This document shows positions 29,418 through 37,195 of a stretch of 64,000 nt of DNA, in pieces. The DNA comes from Paenibacillus sp. 1_12 (GTDB lineage: Bacteria; Bacillota; Bacilli; Paenibacillales; NBRC-103111). The stretch's first letter is position 1; every line of letters starts with the position of its first letter. The notes under the pieces are model-generated. The model was not told the origin of the DNA, made no database searches, and was given only the letters and a program-made list of their open reading frames with translations. The position numbers and the translations under genes are program-made. The stretch is taken from the NCBI RefSeq assembly GCF_900114475.1, contig NZ_FOTE01000003.1, positions 310,001 through 374,000 on the forward strand, read 5' to 3'.

Positions 29418-29654
29418 ATGGCAGAAACTTATCGTAAATCCAAGGTAGAGCACTACTTGGAACGACTGCAGGTGCGAAAAGATGCTTTGACCGCACAGCT
29501 TGAAATGCAGGGCTTGGAAATATCCAAAGAGTTTATCTGTGGCCAGCTCTCGGCTACCGATCTGATTATTCGAGAAATTTGGATGGAATTCGGTTTGAAT
29601 GAAACCAATACTCAAGGAGGCGATGACGATGTCAACAAAACTTGTTCCAAGTAG
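29418..29654 (+). CDS. Small conserved-looking protein, unknown
   Basis: A 78-residue, charged, mostly helical-looking protein (SKVEHYLERLQVRKDALTAQ; ends DDDVNKTCSK). The ATG start follows AAGGGAGG at about 8 bp, a good site. Its last 26 bases overlap the start of the yitT-like gene, whose ribosome site lies inside this gene, so the two are likely coupled. No family recognised. Confidence 0.65.
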   Translation: MAETYRKSKVEHYLERLQVRKDALTAQLEMQGLEISKEFICGQLSATDLIIREIWMEFGLNETNTQGGDDDVNKTCSK

Positions 29655-30531
29655 TTCGGAGCTTACAAGCCCTCAGCATACTAGGGCGACAAGGATCCAA
29701 GTTATCAAGCGCTTTATATTCCTCTTGATCGGGGCAGGACTAGTTTCAGTTGGTTTGGAAATTTTTCTTGTCCCGAACAATATTATCGACGGTGGGGTAG
29801 TGGGTATATCCATTATTTTGTCCCATTTGACTTCGATTCCTCTGGGTGTCTTCTTATTTGTTCTTAACCTTCCTTTTTTCTTTCTTGGCTATAAGCAAAT
29901 CGGTAAAACGTTTGCGTTATCGACTCTTGTAGGTGTTCTAATTATGTCAGTAGGTACCTCATTGCTCCATCCGGTACCGCCTCTGACGAACGATCCACTG
30001 CTTTCTGCTGTATTCGGCGGGATCATATTAGGTATAGGTGTGGGGATTGTAATCCGCTATGGAGGCTCGTTGGATGGAACGGAAATTGTCGCCATTCTGC
30101 TGAACAAAAAATCACCCTTCTCCGTCGGTGAGATTGTGATGTTTTTTAATCTCTTTATTCTTGCTAGCGCTGGCTTCGTGTTTGGTTGGGATCATGCCAT
30201 GTACTCTTTAATTGCTTATTACATAGCTTTCAAAATGATTGATATTACGATAGAAGGATTCGATGAATCCAAAGCTGTATGGATAATTAGTGACAATTAC
30301 CGCGATATTGGCGACGCGATATTGGATAGATTGGGACGTGGAGTTACATATTTGGACGGTGAGGGTGGCTTTACAGGCGGGGAAAAACGCGTGATCTTTT
30401 GTGTCATTACCCGATTGGAAGAAGCCAAGATGAAATCGATTGTAGAAAACTATGATCCAACCGCTTTCCTCGCCGTAGGCAATATTCATGATGTTAAGGG
30501 CGGGCGATTTAAAAAGAAAGATATTCACTAA
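29629..30531 (+). CDS. YitT-family membrane protein (DUF161/DUF2179)
   Basis: About 300 residues. The N-terminal two-thirds are five or six helices with the family segments FLVPNNIIDGGVVGIS and GGSLDGTEIVAILLNKK; the C-terminal ~85 residues form the soluble DUF2179 domain (GRGVTYLDGEGGFTGGEKR and AVGNIHDVKGGRF). Family function is not established. Start ATG 29629 has AAGGAGG 8 bp upstream; upstream in-frame codons lack proper spacing. A HemD-like gene follows at 23 bp. Confidence 0.9.
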   Translation: MSTKLVPSSSELTSPQHTRATRIQVIKRFIFLLIGAGLVSVGLEIFLVPNNIIDGGVVGISIILSHLTSIPLGVFLFVLNLPFFFLGYKQIGKTFALSTLVGVLIMSVGTSLLHPVPPLTNDPLLSAVFGGIILGIGVGIVIRYGGSLDGTEIVAILLNKKSPFSVGEIVMFFNLFILASAGFVFGWDHAMYSLIAYYIAFKMIDITIEGFDESKAVWIISDNYRDIGDAILDRLGRGVTYLDGEGGFTGGEKRVIFCVITRLEEAKMKSIVENYDPTAFLAVGNIHDVKGGRFKKKDIH

Positions 30532-30554
30532 GTTGTTTAACGGAGGATAGTGTT

Positions 30555-31361
30555 ATGCGCAGACTGGAAGGCAAGCGGATTGCGATCACCGGGCCGAGGA
30601 AGGCTGCGGAGCTTAGCGTCATTGTAGAAAAGATGGGTGGTATTCCATTGGTTCGCCCGGCTCAAGGGACGGTTGCTATCGAGGAGTATAAAGTCGAGGC
30701 GGAAGTAAGACAGCTTATTGAAGAAGGTGTGGACTGGATCATCTTGACCACAGGTGTAGGTACGGAGATGCTGTACCAGGCTGCTGAACGGATGTCTCTT
30801 GCAGCTGCCTTTGTAGAACGACTTCAACAAACGCAGATTGCGGCAAGAGGCTACAAGACGGTGAAATATTTAAAAACCTTAGGGCTAGCACCGACCGTTC
30901 GTGATGATGATGGTACAACTGTGGGCATACTTCGTGCGCTCCAACCTTATAATATGAAAGATCAGCGTGTGGCGCTCCAACTCTATGGGGATCATGCGCC
31001 GCGGCTTGTACAATGGCTAAAGCAGCAGCAAGCCGATTATTATGAAATACTGCCTTACGTTCATGTTCCACCGGATTTGGTTGTACTGGATCAATTGATT
31101 TCGGAAATTATCCATGGTTCCGTGGACGCAGTTACCTTCACAAGCACACCTCAGGTGCGATTTATGATGGCTTATGCCCGTGAACAGGAACAGGCTGAAG
31201 CCTTACTGGCCGCATTCCGTGAGATTACAGTTGCCGTTGCCGTAGGCAAGGTTACGGCAGAGGCGCTAAGAGATGAAGGTGTGGAACGAGTGGTAGCTCC
31301 CGAGGAAGAACGGATGGGCAGCATGATGGTAACATTGGCACAATACTACGGAAATGCTTAG
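30555..31361 (+). CDS. Uroporphyrinogen-III synthase family protein (HemD-like)
   Basis: A 268-residue protein of the HemD fold, which cyclises hydroxymethylbilane to uroporphyrinogen III. Matching segments are RIAITGPRKAAELSVIVEK at the start, DWIILTTGVGTEML, VALQLYGDHAP, and the closing AVTFTSTPQVRFMM and VAVGKVTAEALRDEGV. It is remote from other haem genes in this window, so it may be a second or diverged copy; the family is poorly conserved and activity is not provable by eye. ATG with CGGAGG upstream. Confidence 0.8.
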   Translation: MRRLEGKRIAITGPRKAAELSVIVEKMGGIPLVRPAQGTVAIEEYKVEAEVRQLIEEGVDWIILTTGVGTEMLYQAAERMSLAAAFVERLQQTQIAARGYKTVKYLKTLGLAPTVRDDDGTTVGILRALQPYNMKDQRVALQLYGDHAPRLVQWLKQQQADYYEILPYVHVPPDLVVLDQLISEIIHGSVDAVTFTSTPQVRFMMAYAREQEQAEALLAAFREITVAVAVGKVTAEALRDEGVERVVAPEEERMGSMMVTLAQYYGNA

Positions 31362-31377
31362 TATCTGAATGGATAGG

Positions 31378-31419
31378 TTGGTCTACAATAAAGGATATGG
31401 TATACTTTTCCTGAAAAGT
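31378..31419 (+). promoter_or_regulatory. Promoter with palindromic operator-like site
   Basis: Weak -35 TTGGTC at 31378-31383, 17-bp spacer, -10 TATACT at 31401-31406. A palindrome ACTTTTCCTGAAAAGT (31404-31419) overlaps the -10 and the expected transcription start of the ABC exporter operon. Confidence 0.5.
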
Positions 31420-31449
31420 TACCCTATCCTTATTTAAGTTGGAGGAATC

Positions 31450-32385
31450 ATGGAATCAAATAGCATCGTACAGCTTCGTAATGTGACTAAACGGATCGGC
31501 TCCAAGACGATTATTGATCGTCTGTCATTTAATGTGTACCCTGGTGAGGTTTTCGGTTTTTTGGGACCTAATGGCGCAGGTAAAACGACAACCATTCGAA
31601 TGATTGTTGGCCTGATGTCGATAACTGAAGGTGAAATCCTCGTTAACAACCATAATATTCAAAACCAATTTGAGCAAGCGATGCGTTATGTTGGGGCTAT
31701 TGTGGAAAATCCTGAATTTTATAAGTTTTTGAGCGGCTATCAAAATTTACAGCATTATGCCCGAATGATACCAGGGATTACCGAGGAACGATTGCAGGAA
31801 GTCATTGCTCTGGTAAAGCTGGATCACCGGATTCATGATAAAGTAAAAACCTACTCACTCGGGATGCGTCAGCGGCTTGGTGTGGCACAAGCTATTTTAC
31901 ATCGGCCATCCGTATTAATACTGGACGAGCCTACGAATGGACTCGATCCTGAAGGAATCCGCGAGCTGCGTGACTACTTGCGCAAGCTGTCCATGGAAGA
32001 AGGACTTGCTGTTATCGTTTCCAGCCACTTACTCTCTGAGATGGAGCTGATGTGTGATCGGGTGGCAATCATTCAGAATGGCAAGCTTCTGGATGTGCGG
32101 TCCTTCAAGGAGATGCAGGCCGAGACTGGACGCATCGAGGTTCATTTTGATGTGGATCATCTTGAAGCAGCCTTCAGAGCAGCTGCGGACTTTATCGGTG
32201 AACAGGCTGTTGTTCAGCAAGCGGGCGGTGTATTGACCGTAAGCCTGACCAATGAACGAGAAGAAATTGCAGAGTTAAATGCAAGATTGGTTAGCGCAGG
32301 AGTGCGTGTATACGGAATTCGAACGCAGAGCAAGTCGCTGGAAGATCAATTCCTTGAAATTACGAGGGGGAATCAAATTGTCTAA
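31450..32385 (+). CDS. ABC-2 exporter ATPase (BcrA/CcmA type)
   Basis: A 311-residue ATPase with Walker A GPNGAGKTT (about 39-47), signature YSLGMRQRLGVAQAIL, Walker B VLILDEPTNGLDP and the H-loop SSHLL, plus a ~90-residue C-terminal extension typical of drug or bacteriocin self-resistance exporters. ATG start with TTGGAGG upstream. The partner permease starts within its last codons. The substrate is not visible; antimicrobial peptide export is a common role. Confidence 0.92.
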   Translation: MESNSIVQLRNVTKRIGSKTIIDRLSFNVYPGEVFGFLGPNGAGKTTTIRMIVGLMSITEGEILVNNHNIQNQFEQAMRYVGAIVENPEFYKFLSGYQNLQHYARMIPGITEERLQEVIALVKLDHRIHDKVKTYSLGMRQRLGVAQAILHRPSVLILDEPTNGLDPEGIRELRDYLRKLSMEEGLAVIVSSHLLSEMELMCDRVAIIQNGKLLDVRSFKEMQAETGRIEVHFDVDHLEAAFRAAADFIGEQAVVQQAGGVLTVSLTNEREEIAELNARLVSAGVRVYGIRTQSKSLEDQFLEITRGNQIV

Positions 32386-33151
32386 CTTTCTAAGTCTCAT
32401 ACAAAATGAGCAAATGAAAATATACAGCCGTGCTCGGACATGGATTATGCTAGTTATATTAGTATTAGTCGTCATATTGTGGGCGGTCATGCTTAAATAT
32501 GTGATAGATTCGGGCCTCAACAGTATGTTCTCATTCGTATCGATGAGTACAAGTCTGTCGACACTTGTATTTATTTTTACGGTCATTGTAGCAGGTGACA
32601 GCGTGGCATCGGAGTTTACTTGGGGTACGATTAAACTGCTGTTGATCCGTCCCGCGACAAGATCGAAGATATTGGCGTCGAAATACATATCTGTGGTGCT
32701 TTTTTTAATCACCTTGCTGCTGATTCTTCTTATCGCGTCCTATTTTGTCGGTCTAATATTTTTTGGACTCGGAGGTTTGATACCTGAACAGGAATCATTT
32801 ACAGACATATTGAAAACTTACGGATTCAAAAGCATTGATTTGCTCATGTCGATTACATTGGCTTTTATGATATCAGCCGCTTTTCGTAGCAGTTCATTGG
32901 CTATTGGATTATCGTTTTTGTTAATGTTCGTCACTTCCTCCGGACTGATCTTTGTTTTGGCACAATTCAAATATACATGGGTAAAATATTTGCTGTTTGC
33001 CAACACAGACCTATCTATTTATCAATCCAGTGGTAAGCCGTTGGTGGAAGGAATGACTCTTGGTTTTTCTGTGTTGATGCTTGCTGCTTACTGGGTGCTG
33101 TTCTATGCGGTTTCATGGCTGTTCTTCACGAAACGTGATATTGCCGGCTAA
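32378..33151 (+). CDS. ABC-2 type permease
   Basis: About 257 residues with six hydrophobic segments, including IMLVILVLVVILWAVML near residue 20 and the motif ASEFTWGTIKLLLIRPATRSKI characteristic of ABC-2 permeases. The start is TTG 32378, 7 bp after GAGGGGG and overlapping the stop of the ATPase gene; a longer in-frame version lies inside the ATPase gene and is rejected. Forms an exporter with the ATPase. Confidence 0.9.
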   Translation: MSNFLSLIQNEQMKIYSRARTWIMLVILVLVVILWAVMLKYVIDSGLNSMFSFVSMSTSLSTLVFIFTVIVAGDSVASEFTWGTIKLLLIRPATRSKILASKYISVVLFLITLLLILLIASYFVGLIFFGLGGLIPEQESFTDILKTYGFKSIDLLMSITLAFMISAAFRSSSLAIGLSFLLMFVTSSGLIFVLAQFKYTWVKYLLFANTDLSIYQSSGKPLVEGMTLGFSVLMLAAYWVLFYAVSWLFFTKRDIAG

Positions 33152-33206
33152 GTGAGAGACTGTGATTCGACCATTTCTATATTTTAATGCAATAATGAAT
33201 GACAAA

Positions 33207-33255
33207 TAGCCGAGCGCGTCAGCGAAATTAACATTCTCGTTGACGCGCTCGGCTG
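33207..33255. terminator. Hairpin between convergent genes
   Basis: Strong stem AGCCGAGCGCGTCA(GCGA)/(TCGT)TGACGCGCTCGGCT. T runs are poor, but its position between convergent genes suits a bidirectional terminator. Confidence 0.65.
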
Positions 33256-33287
33256 TATGTATAAAGAGGGACACGCATATATAAGTA

Positions 33288-33662
33288 TTAGAGAGTATCT
33301 CCTAAAATCTGGATAACCCGTTCCTCTAGAATAAGCGGGTCAATCGGTTTGGACATATAATCCTGTGCACCTAGCTGGATACCGCGTACGACGGTGTCTC
33401 GGCGTGCATCGCCAGTTAGCAAAAGAATAGGAATCGATGCAGTTTCCGGTGTAGCTTTTAGCTTTGTCAGAGCCTCCAGCCCATTTATACCTGGAAGATT
33501 AATATCAAGCAGGATAAGGTCATAATGAGAAATACGAGAGATCAGGACCAGAAAATCAGTAGCCGTTGCGAATGTGTCTATATCATATCGATGTTCGAAA
33601 ATTTGTCTAACTAATAAGCAAAAAGGGGAGCTGTCGTCAATGAGAGCGATTTGTTTGTTCAT
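33288..33662 (-). CDS. Single-domain response regulator, CheY-like
   Basis: A 124-residue receiver with D9-D10, phospho-acceptor D53 (LILLDINLPG), a threonine in ILLLTGD and the lysine in DYMSKPID; no output domain. ATG 33662 is chosen (AAGGAAG 11 bp upstream); a 33-codon extension would run into the divergent gene. It is divergently paired with an Hpt protein at 33715, suggesting that the two form phosphorelay parts. Confidence 0.9.
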   Translation of the reverse strand: MNKQIALIDDSSPFCLLVRQIFEHRYDIDTFATATDFLVLISRISHYDLILLDINLPGINGLEALTKLKATPETASIPILLLTGDARRDTVVRGIQLGAQDYMSKPIDPLILEERVIQILGDTL

Positions 33663-33714
33663 GTGTTGGGTCACTTCCTTATTATAATCGATTTGAATGG
33701 AGGGATGAATTAAT

Positions 33715-34074
33715 ATGACTGACATTAGCAGAGAACAGCGCATGCAGGCGATAATCATCAAAGCCCGCAGACTGTTTGTAGTAGACGCTCTGGAGCGTGA
33801 TACTGCACTTAGGGCAAATATTGAGCTTTGGACTCGGAAACAGCTGTCGCACCAACAGATCGGCGAATATATGTACTTATATGTTCATACGCTCAAAGGA
33901 GTCGCTCAAACCGTAGGATGCGATCAGGTGCATCTGCTTAGTGAAGCAGCCGACACATATAGTATACTTCACCAGAATGATTGGACGGAAGAGGTCATTC
34001 ATAAGCTGCGCCAATTCATAGATCAGCTGCACACAGAGCTTCAGCGAGAGCTTGGAAATATGGAGGCTTTATGA
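33715..34074 (+). CDS. Hpt-domain phosphotransfer protein
   Basis: A 119-residue helical protein with the histidine phosphotransfer signature YVHTLKGVAQTVG; H58 is the expected phospho-site. No other domain. ATG start with GGAGGG upstream. Its ATGA overlap joins it to the amj-like gene, an odd operon partner. The divergent CheY-like gene is the obvious candidate for phosphate exchange (inference). Confidence 0.85.
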   Translation: MTDISREQRMQAIIIKARRLFVVDALERDTALRANIELWTRKQLSHQQIGEYMYLYVHTLKGVAQTVGCDQVHLLSEAADTYSILHQNDWTEEVIHKLRQFIDQLHTELQRELGNMEAL

Positions 34075-34868
34075 TCGAAAAAGTGTTGATCATCTCGATC
34101 CTGACTTTTATTATTCACGCTGTTGAAACCTTGTCTTATGGAGTACGTCTGGCCGGGGTCAGAACAGGAAAGCTGGCCGTTGCTCTATCGCTAACCGGGA
34201 TGATTGTGCTTGTATCGAGAACCTCGAATTTGGCCCAAGCTCCAATGATGGGCAAAATCGTTGACTATGCCAAGCTTCACGCTGAATATTCGCTGGAAGC
34301 CCAACTGCATATCTTCATTGCAGCAGCTTCGCTCGGCACTTTGTTTGCGATTGTCTTCATTCCGACAGCGATCAGGCTGTCTGTCAGTCTGATCGGCCGT
34401 CTGGAGGAAACAGGCTCACTTCCAAGGCTGCTTCGCGAATCCGTTTCGATCCGCAAGCTTAAGGTTGTCCGAAATCATGTGCGAATGCCGAGCTTGGCAA
34501 TGCTGTCGAGGCTGCGGATCGGCGGAGTACCCAAACGTCTGCTTATTCTGAATATGCTGGTAACCGGAATTTATACGGTTGGCGTCTTAGCTGCACTCTA
34601 TGCTTCCTTTTTATTGCCTGAATATAGTGTAACTGCGTCCCAATCGTCCGGCTTGATTAATGGAGTAGCCACCATCCTGATGACGATATTAGTCGACCCT
34701 CAGGTTGCATTGATGACGGACAGGGCGATGAATGGTAATGAAAGCTTGGCGCATATTAATAAAATGTATGGGCTTCTGATGTTCTCGCGTTTTTTTGGTA
34801 CTGTGCTTGCTCAGGTTTTACTGGTACCTGGTACATATCTGATCAAGGCAGTAGTTCCATTTTGGTAA
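34071..34868 (+). CDS. amj: Lipid II flippase, Amj (YdaH) family
   Basis: A 265-residue membrane protein with about six helices and the Amj-type N-terminus (FIIHAVETLSYGVRLAGVRTGK) and internal segment SRTSNLAQAPMMGKIVD. In B. subtilis Amj is an alternate lipid II flippase induced when MurJ is impaired (established). The ATG overlaps the Hpt stop by 4 bp. Assignment rests on remembered family pattern. Confidence 0.85.
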   Translation: MIEKVLIISILTFIIHAVETLSYGVRLAGVRTGKLAVALSLTGMIVLVSRTSNLAQAPMMGKIVDYAKLHAEYSLEAQLHIFIAAASLGTLFAIVFIPTAIRLSVSLIGRLEETGSLPRLLRESVSIRKLKVVRNHVRMPSLAMLSRLRIGGVPKRLLILNMLVTGIYTVGVLAALYASFLLPEYSVTASQSSGLINGVATILMTILVDPQVALMTDRAMNGNESLAHINKMYGLLMFSRFFGTVLAQVLLVPGTYLIKAVVPFW

Positions 34869-35088
34869 AATAATCGGCGCTGTATGTGTAATAATAATGG
34901 ATTTTAAGGTTAATATTGGATTAAAATGGTTATTATTGGATGAAGTTGTACTTGCTTATTCGAGGAGATTTTGTTATGTAATAAATAGTAACATCATCAA
35001 GACAAGGAAGGAGCATAGGAGAAACTAATTTAGTCTGAGATCGATTGAAACCTAATTAAAATACAATTTCTAAATTGATAAGATGGTA
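34869..35088. other. AT-rich gap, nothing assigned
   Basis: About 220 bp between amj and the left inverted repeat of the recombinase unit. It is AT-rich; no ORF with a sound ribosome site and no clear terminator were seen. Confidence 0.6.
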
Positions 35089-35118
35089 GTTCGTACAATT
35101 TGCGTTGTTCGAATAATT
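35089..35118 (+). repeat. Left inverted repeat / core-like recombination site
   Basis: Arms at 35090-35098 and 35105-35113, spacer 35099-35104. It lies 99 bp beyond the recombinase stop codon. Confidence 0.8.
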
Positions 35119-35204
35119 TTCGCAAATAGAACTGACATAGTTTATATTCATTAGTAGTATAGTTAATTATAACCAAAATAACAATATTATTTTGACATAC
35201 AGGC

Positions 35205-35218
35205 AGGAATATATTCCT
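35205..35218. repeat. 14-bp palindrome at recombinase stop
   Basis: AGGAATATATTCCT is a perfect palindrome overlapping the recombinase stop codon; it may be a protein-binding site or small hairpin. Confidence 0.4.
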
Positions 35219-36167
35219 ATAAGTAACCTTTTAAGCTGTCCTCGACATAATCGGGCGCAGCTTTTTCAATTTGTTGTACGGTATGAAGATAACGTTGTGT
35301 AGTATTGATGTGGGTGTGACCTAACGATTCTTGAACCTGCTGTAAAGAAGCGCCGCGTAAAAGGGCTAGGGTTGCGTTGGTATGTCTTAGCCAATGGGGA
35401 GTCACTTTTTTGTCCAAACCCCACTGTTTACGCGCTTTTTGAATGATTTTTTCAACAGACCTCACGGATATTGGGAAAATTCGTTGGTCTTGAAGATTCC
35501 CATTTTGCTTCAAATTATGAATATAGGTTTCGAAAAGTCTCCATAGCATAGTGGGAACCTTGACTTCTCGCTCCTTGCCTCCCTTGCCGTTAATCGTCAG
35601 CCACATTGAGGTTTCCTCAGGATCAGCATGAAAATGGCTGCATTCCATAGTAGTTAATTCGGACACTCTTAATCCGAGCATAATAAGCGTTAATCCAATC
35701 ATATAGTCACGCATTCCTTGCCTTTTTAGCTGCTCCATCAGGCGAATCACTTCGTTTTTTGTCAAATAATGATTTCTGCTGGTAACAGACACTTTTGGAG
35801 TGCGAACGGAGGTAGTAGGGTTTATTTTGAAAATGTTGATGTTCGGGTCACTTCCCCATTTATAAAGAGAACGTACAGGAGCCATATGAATAGCAACCGT
35901 TGCCGGTGCTTGCGGATTATTGGTCTTACTGAAAAATCCTTGCATGAGTCCCAGCTTGTAAACTTCGATTTCTCTCCAGGTTACATCCCGCAATGTTTTA
36001 CTTCCAATAAAGGCACGAAATTTGTTAATTGCGATCCGGTAATTTCTAATGGTATATGCGGAACGATGGCATGCAGCTATAAACATGTTAAGGATTTGTT
36101 CATCAGTGTAGGTTTCGTTGTGCTCCCCTTGAGTTGTAACTACTGGTAAAACTGTTTGTGGGTGCAT
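35217..36167 (-). CDS. Tyrosine recombinase / integrase
   Basis: A 316-residue XerCD-like recombinase. The N-terminal ~115 residues are a SAM-like core-binding domain (AYTIRNYRIAINKFRAF). The catalytic domain has the full set R167 (GLRVSE), K195 (GKGGKER), H258-x-x-R261 (HWLRHTNA), H284 (LGHTH) and nucleophile Y293 (QRYLH), so it should be active. ATG start with AAGGAGG at 6 bp; the right inverted repeat begins directly behind that ribosome site, so the gene's promoter or leader overlaps the putative recombination site. No excisionase or cargo gene lies inside. It is neither XerC nor XerD by context. Confidence 0.92.
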   Translation of the reverse strand: MHPQTVLPVVTTQGEHNETYTDEQILNMFIAACHRSAYTIRNYRIAINKFRAFIGSKTLRDVTWREIEVYKLGLMQGFFSKTNNPQAPATVAIHMAPVRSLYKWGSDPNINIFKINPTTSVRTPKVSVTSRNHYLTKNEVIRLMEQLKRQGMRDYMIGLTLIMLGLRVSELTTMECSHFHADPEETSMWLTINGKGGKEREVKVPTMLWRLFETYIHNLKQNGNLQDQRIFPISVRSVEKIIQKARKQWGLDKKVTPHWLRHTNATLALLRGASLQQVQESLGHTHINTTQRYLHTVQQIEKAAPDYVEDSLKGYL

Positions 36168-36180
36168 ATGGTGCCTCCTT

Positions 36181-36210
36181 AATTATTCGAACAACGCAAA
36201 TTGTACGAAC
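36181..36210 (-). repeat. Right inverted repeat / core-like recombination site
   Basis: Arms at 36186-36194 and 36201-36209, spacer 36195-36200; exact inverted copy of 35089-35118, adjoining the recombinase ribosome binding site. Confidence 0.8.
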
Positions 36211-36343
36211 CTAAGTTTAGCATGTAGAACTGAAAGGAGAAATGCAAAATCAAGATATAATTGTAAATTTAGGATATCTATTGATGGAAGTTCATTCTCT
36301 TGAGAAGAGCCTCTATTTTTAAAACGAAGGGAGGGAGCATCAA

Positions 36344-36913
36344 TTGCGGGATCATTTTATGATGGAATTATTAACATATCTAAAGAAAAAGGATTTGGAT
36401 ACCTACGAGCACAGTATACGTGTGGGGAGAATGGCCGAAAGCATCGCTTTCTATTTTGGTTTTAATGAAGCCAAAACGAATCATCTCGTTAAAGGCTGCT
36501 ATCTGCATGATATAGGAAAGATAGGGATACCCCAGAACATTTTGAGCAAATCGACAGGTCTTGATCCAGATGAATGGGAAACGATGAAGAAGCACCCCTC
36601 TCTGGGTGCGGAGATGCTGCAGGCTTATGCATCTGTAGATCAGGAAATTATTGATATCATTACTTATCATCATGAACGCTTAAACGGAGAAGGTTATCCA
36701 TACGGACTTGTGGGTGAACAAATTCCGGAACTGGCAAGGTGGTGTTCTATTATCGATTCCTTTGATTGCATGCTCTCGGATCGTCCATATCGCAAGCGCT
36801 TGTCCTTGCAGGAGGCCCAAAATGAGCTTTTACTTCAAAGTGATAAACAATTCGACAAATATATGGTTAATATGCTGTTAAACCTGCCTGACATAGCATT
36901 AAATATGTACTGA
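36344..36913 (+). CDS. HD-GYP domain protein
   Basis: A 189-residue cytoplasmic protein consisting of essentially one HD-GYP domain: the HD pair in LHDIGKIGIP (H55-D56), then YHHERLNGEGYPYGL with the GYP motif. Active HD-GYP proteins hydrolyse cyclic di-GMP. It lacks the usual receiver or sensor. The start is a TTG preceded by AAGGGAGGG. It lies 133 bp from the right inverted repeat and 282 bp before the chemosensory genes, and may be their output or a regulator of them. Confidence 0.88.
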   Translation: MRDHFMMELLTYLKKKDLDTYEHSIRVGRMAESIAFYFGFNEAKTNHLVKGCYLHDIGKIGIPQNILSKSTGLDPDEWETMKKHPSLGAEMLQAYASVDQEIIDIITYHHERLNGEGYPYGLVGEQIPELARWCSIIDSFDCMLSDRPYRKRLSLQEAQNELLLQSDKQFDKYMVNMLLNLPDIALNMY

Positions 36914-37195
36914 TAATCACTAGTGCTGATGTTGAGCTTGTTCCCCTTGAGCAGCTCGTTATGTGAACATCTTCGCACCCATGGGGGAAATCCATTTACC
37001 AAATGAAGGAAATAGGATGTTTTTATCCATCCGCCGATCCTTTTCTGTGGACTATGGACAGGTACTGCCTGACCAATCCATTTGTAAAGGTTTTTTTTGT
37101 GCGTCTGAGCTTTTAGTAGACAGATAATTATGAACTTTCAGAGAAAGTGAATGGATCGCTACTATTTGCAAAAATCAAAATAGAGGTGACTGAAT

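Larger units (their letters stand above)
35089..36210. mobile_element. Recombinase gene bounded by perfect 30-bp inverted repeats
   Basis: The 30 bases at 35089-35118 recur exactly, inverted, at 36181-36210. Each copy holds 9-bp arms TTCGTACAA and TTGTTCGAA around a 6-bp spacer TTTGCG, the layout of a tyrosine-recombinase core site. The only gene inside is the recombinase. It may be an invertible segment or a small mobile unit; no target-site duplication is evident. Confidence 0.75.

Noticed and set aside
32279-32377. Longer N-terminus for the ABC-2 permease
   Set aside because: It overlaps the ATPase gene in another frame and lacks a ribosome site; TTG 32378 has a strong one.
35127-36233. 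TAGAACTGA 9-mers near both ends of the recombinase unit as target duplication
   Set aside because: One copy is inside the unit and the other outside, at unequal distances from the repeats, so they do not behave as a flanking duplication.
36914-37195. Cyclic-di-GMP riboswitch upstream of the chemosensory genes
   Set aside because: The conserved GEMM core strings were not found in this gap or elsewhere by eye.
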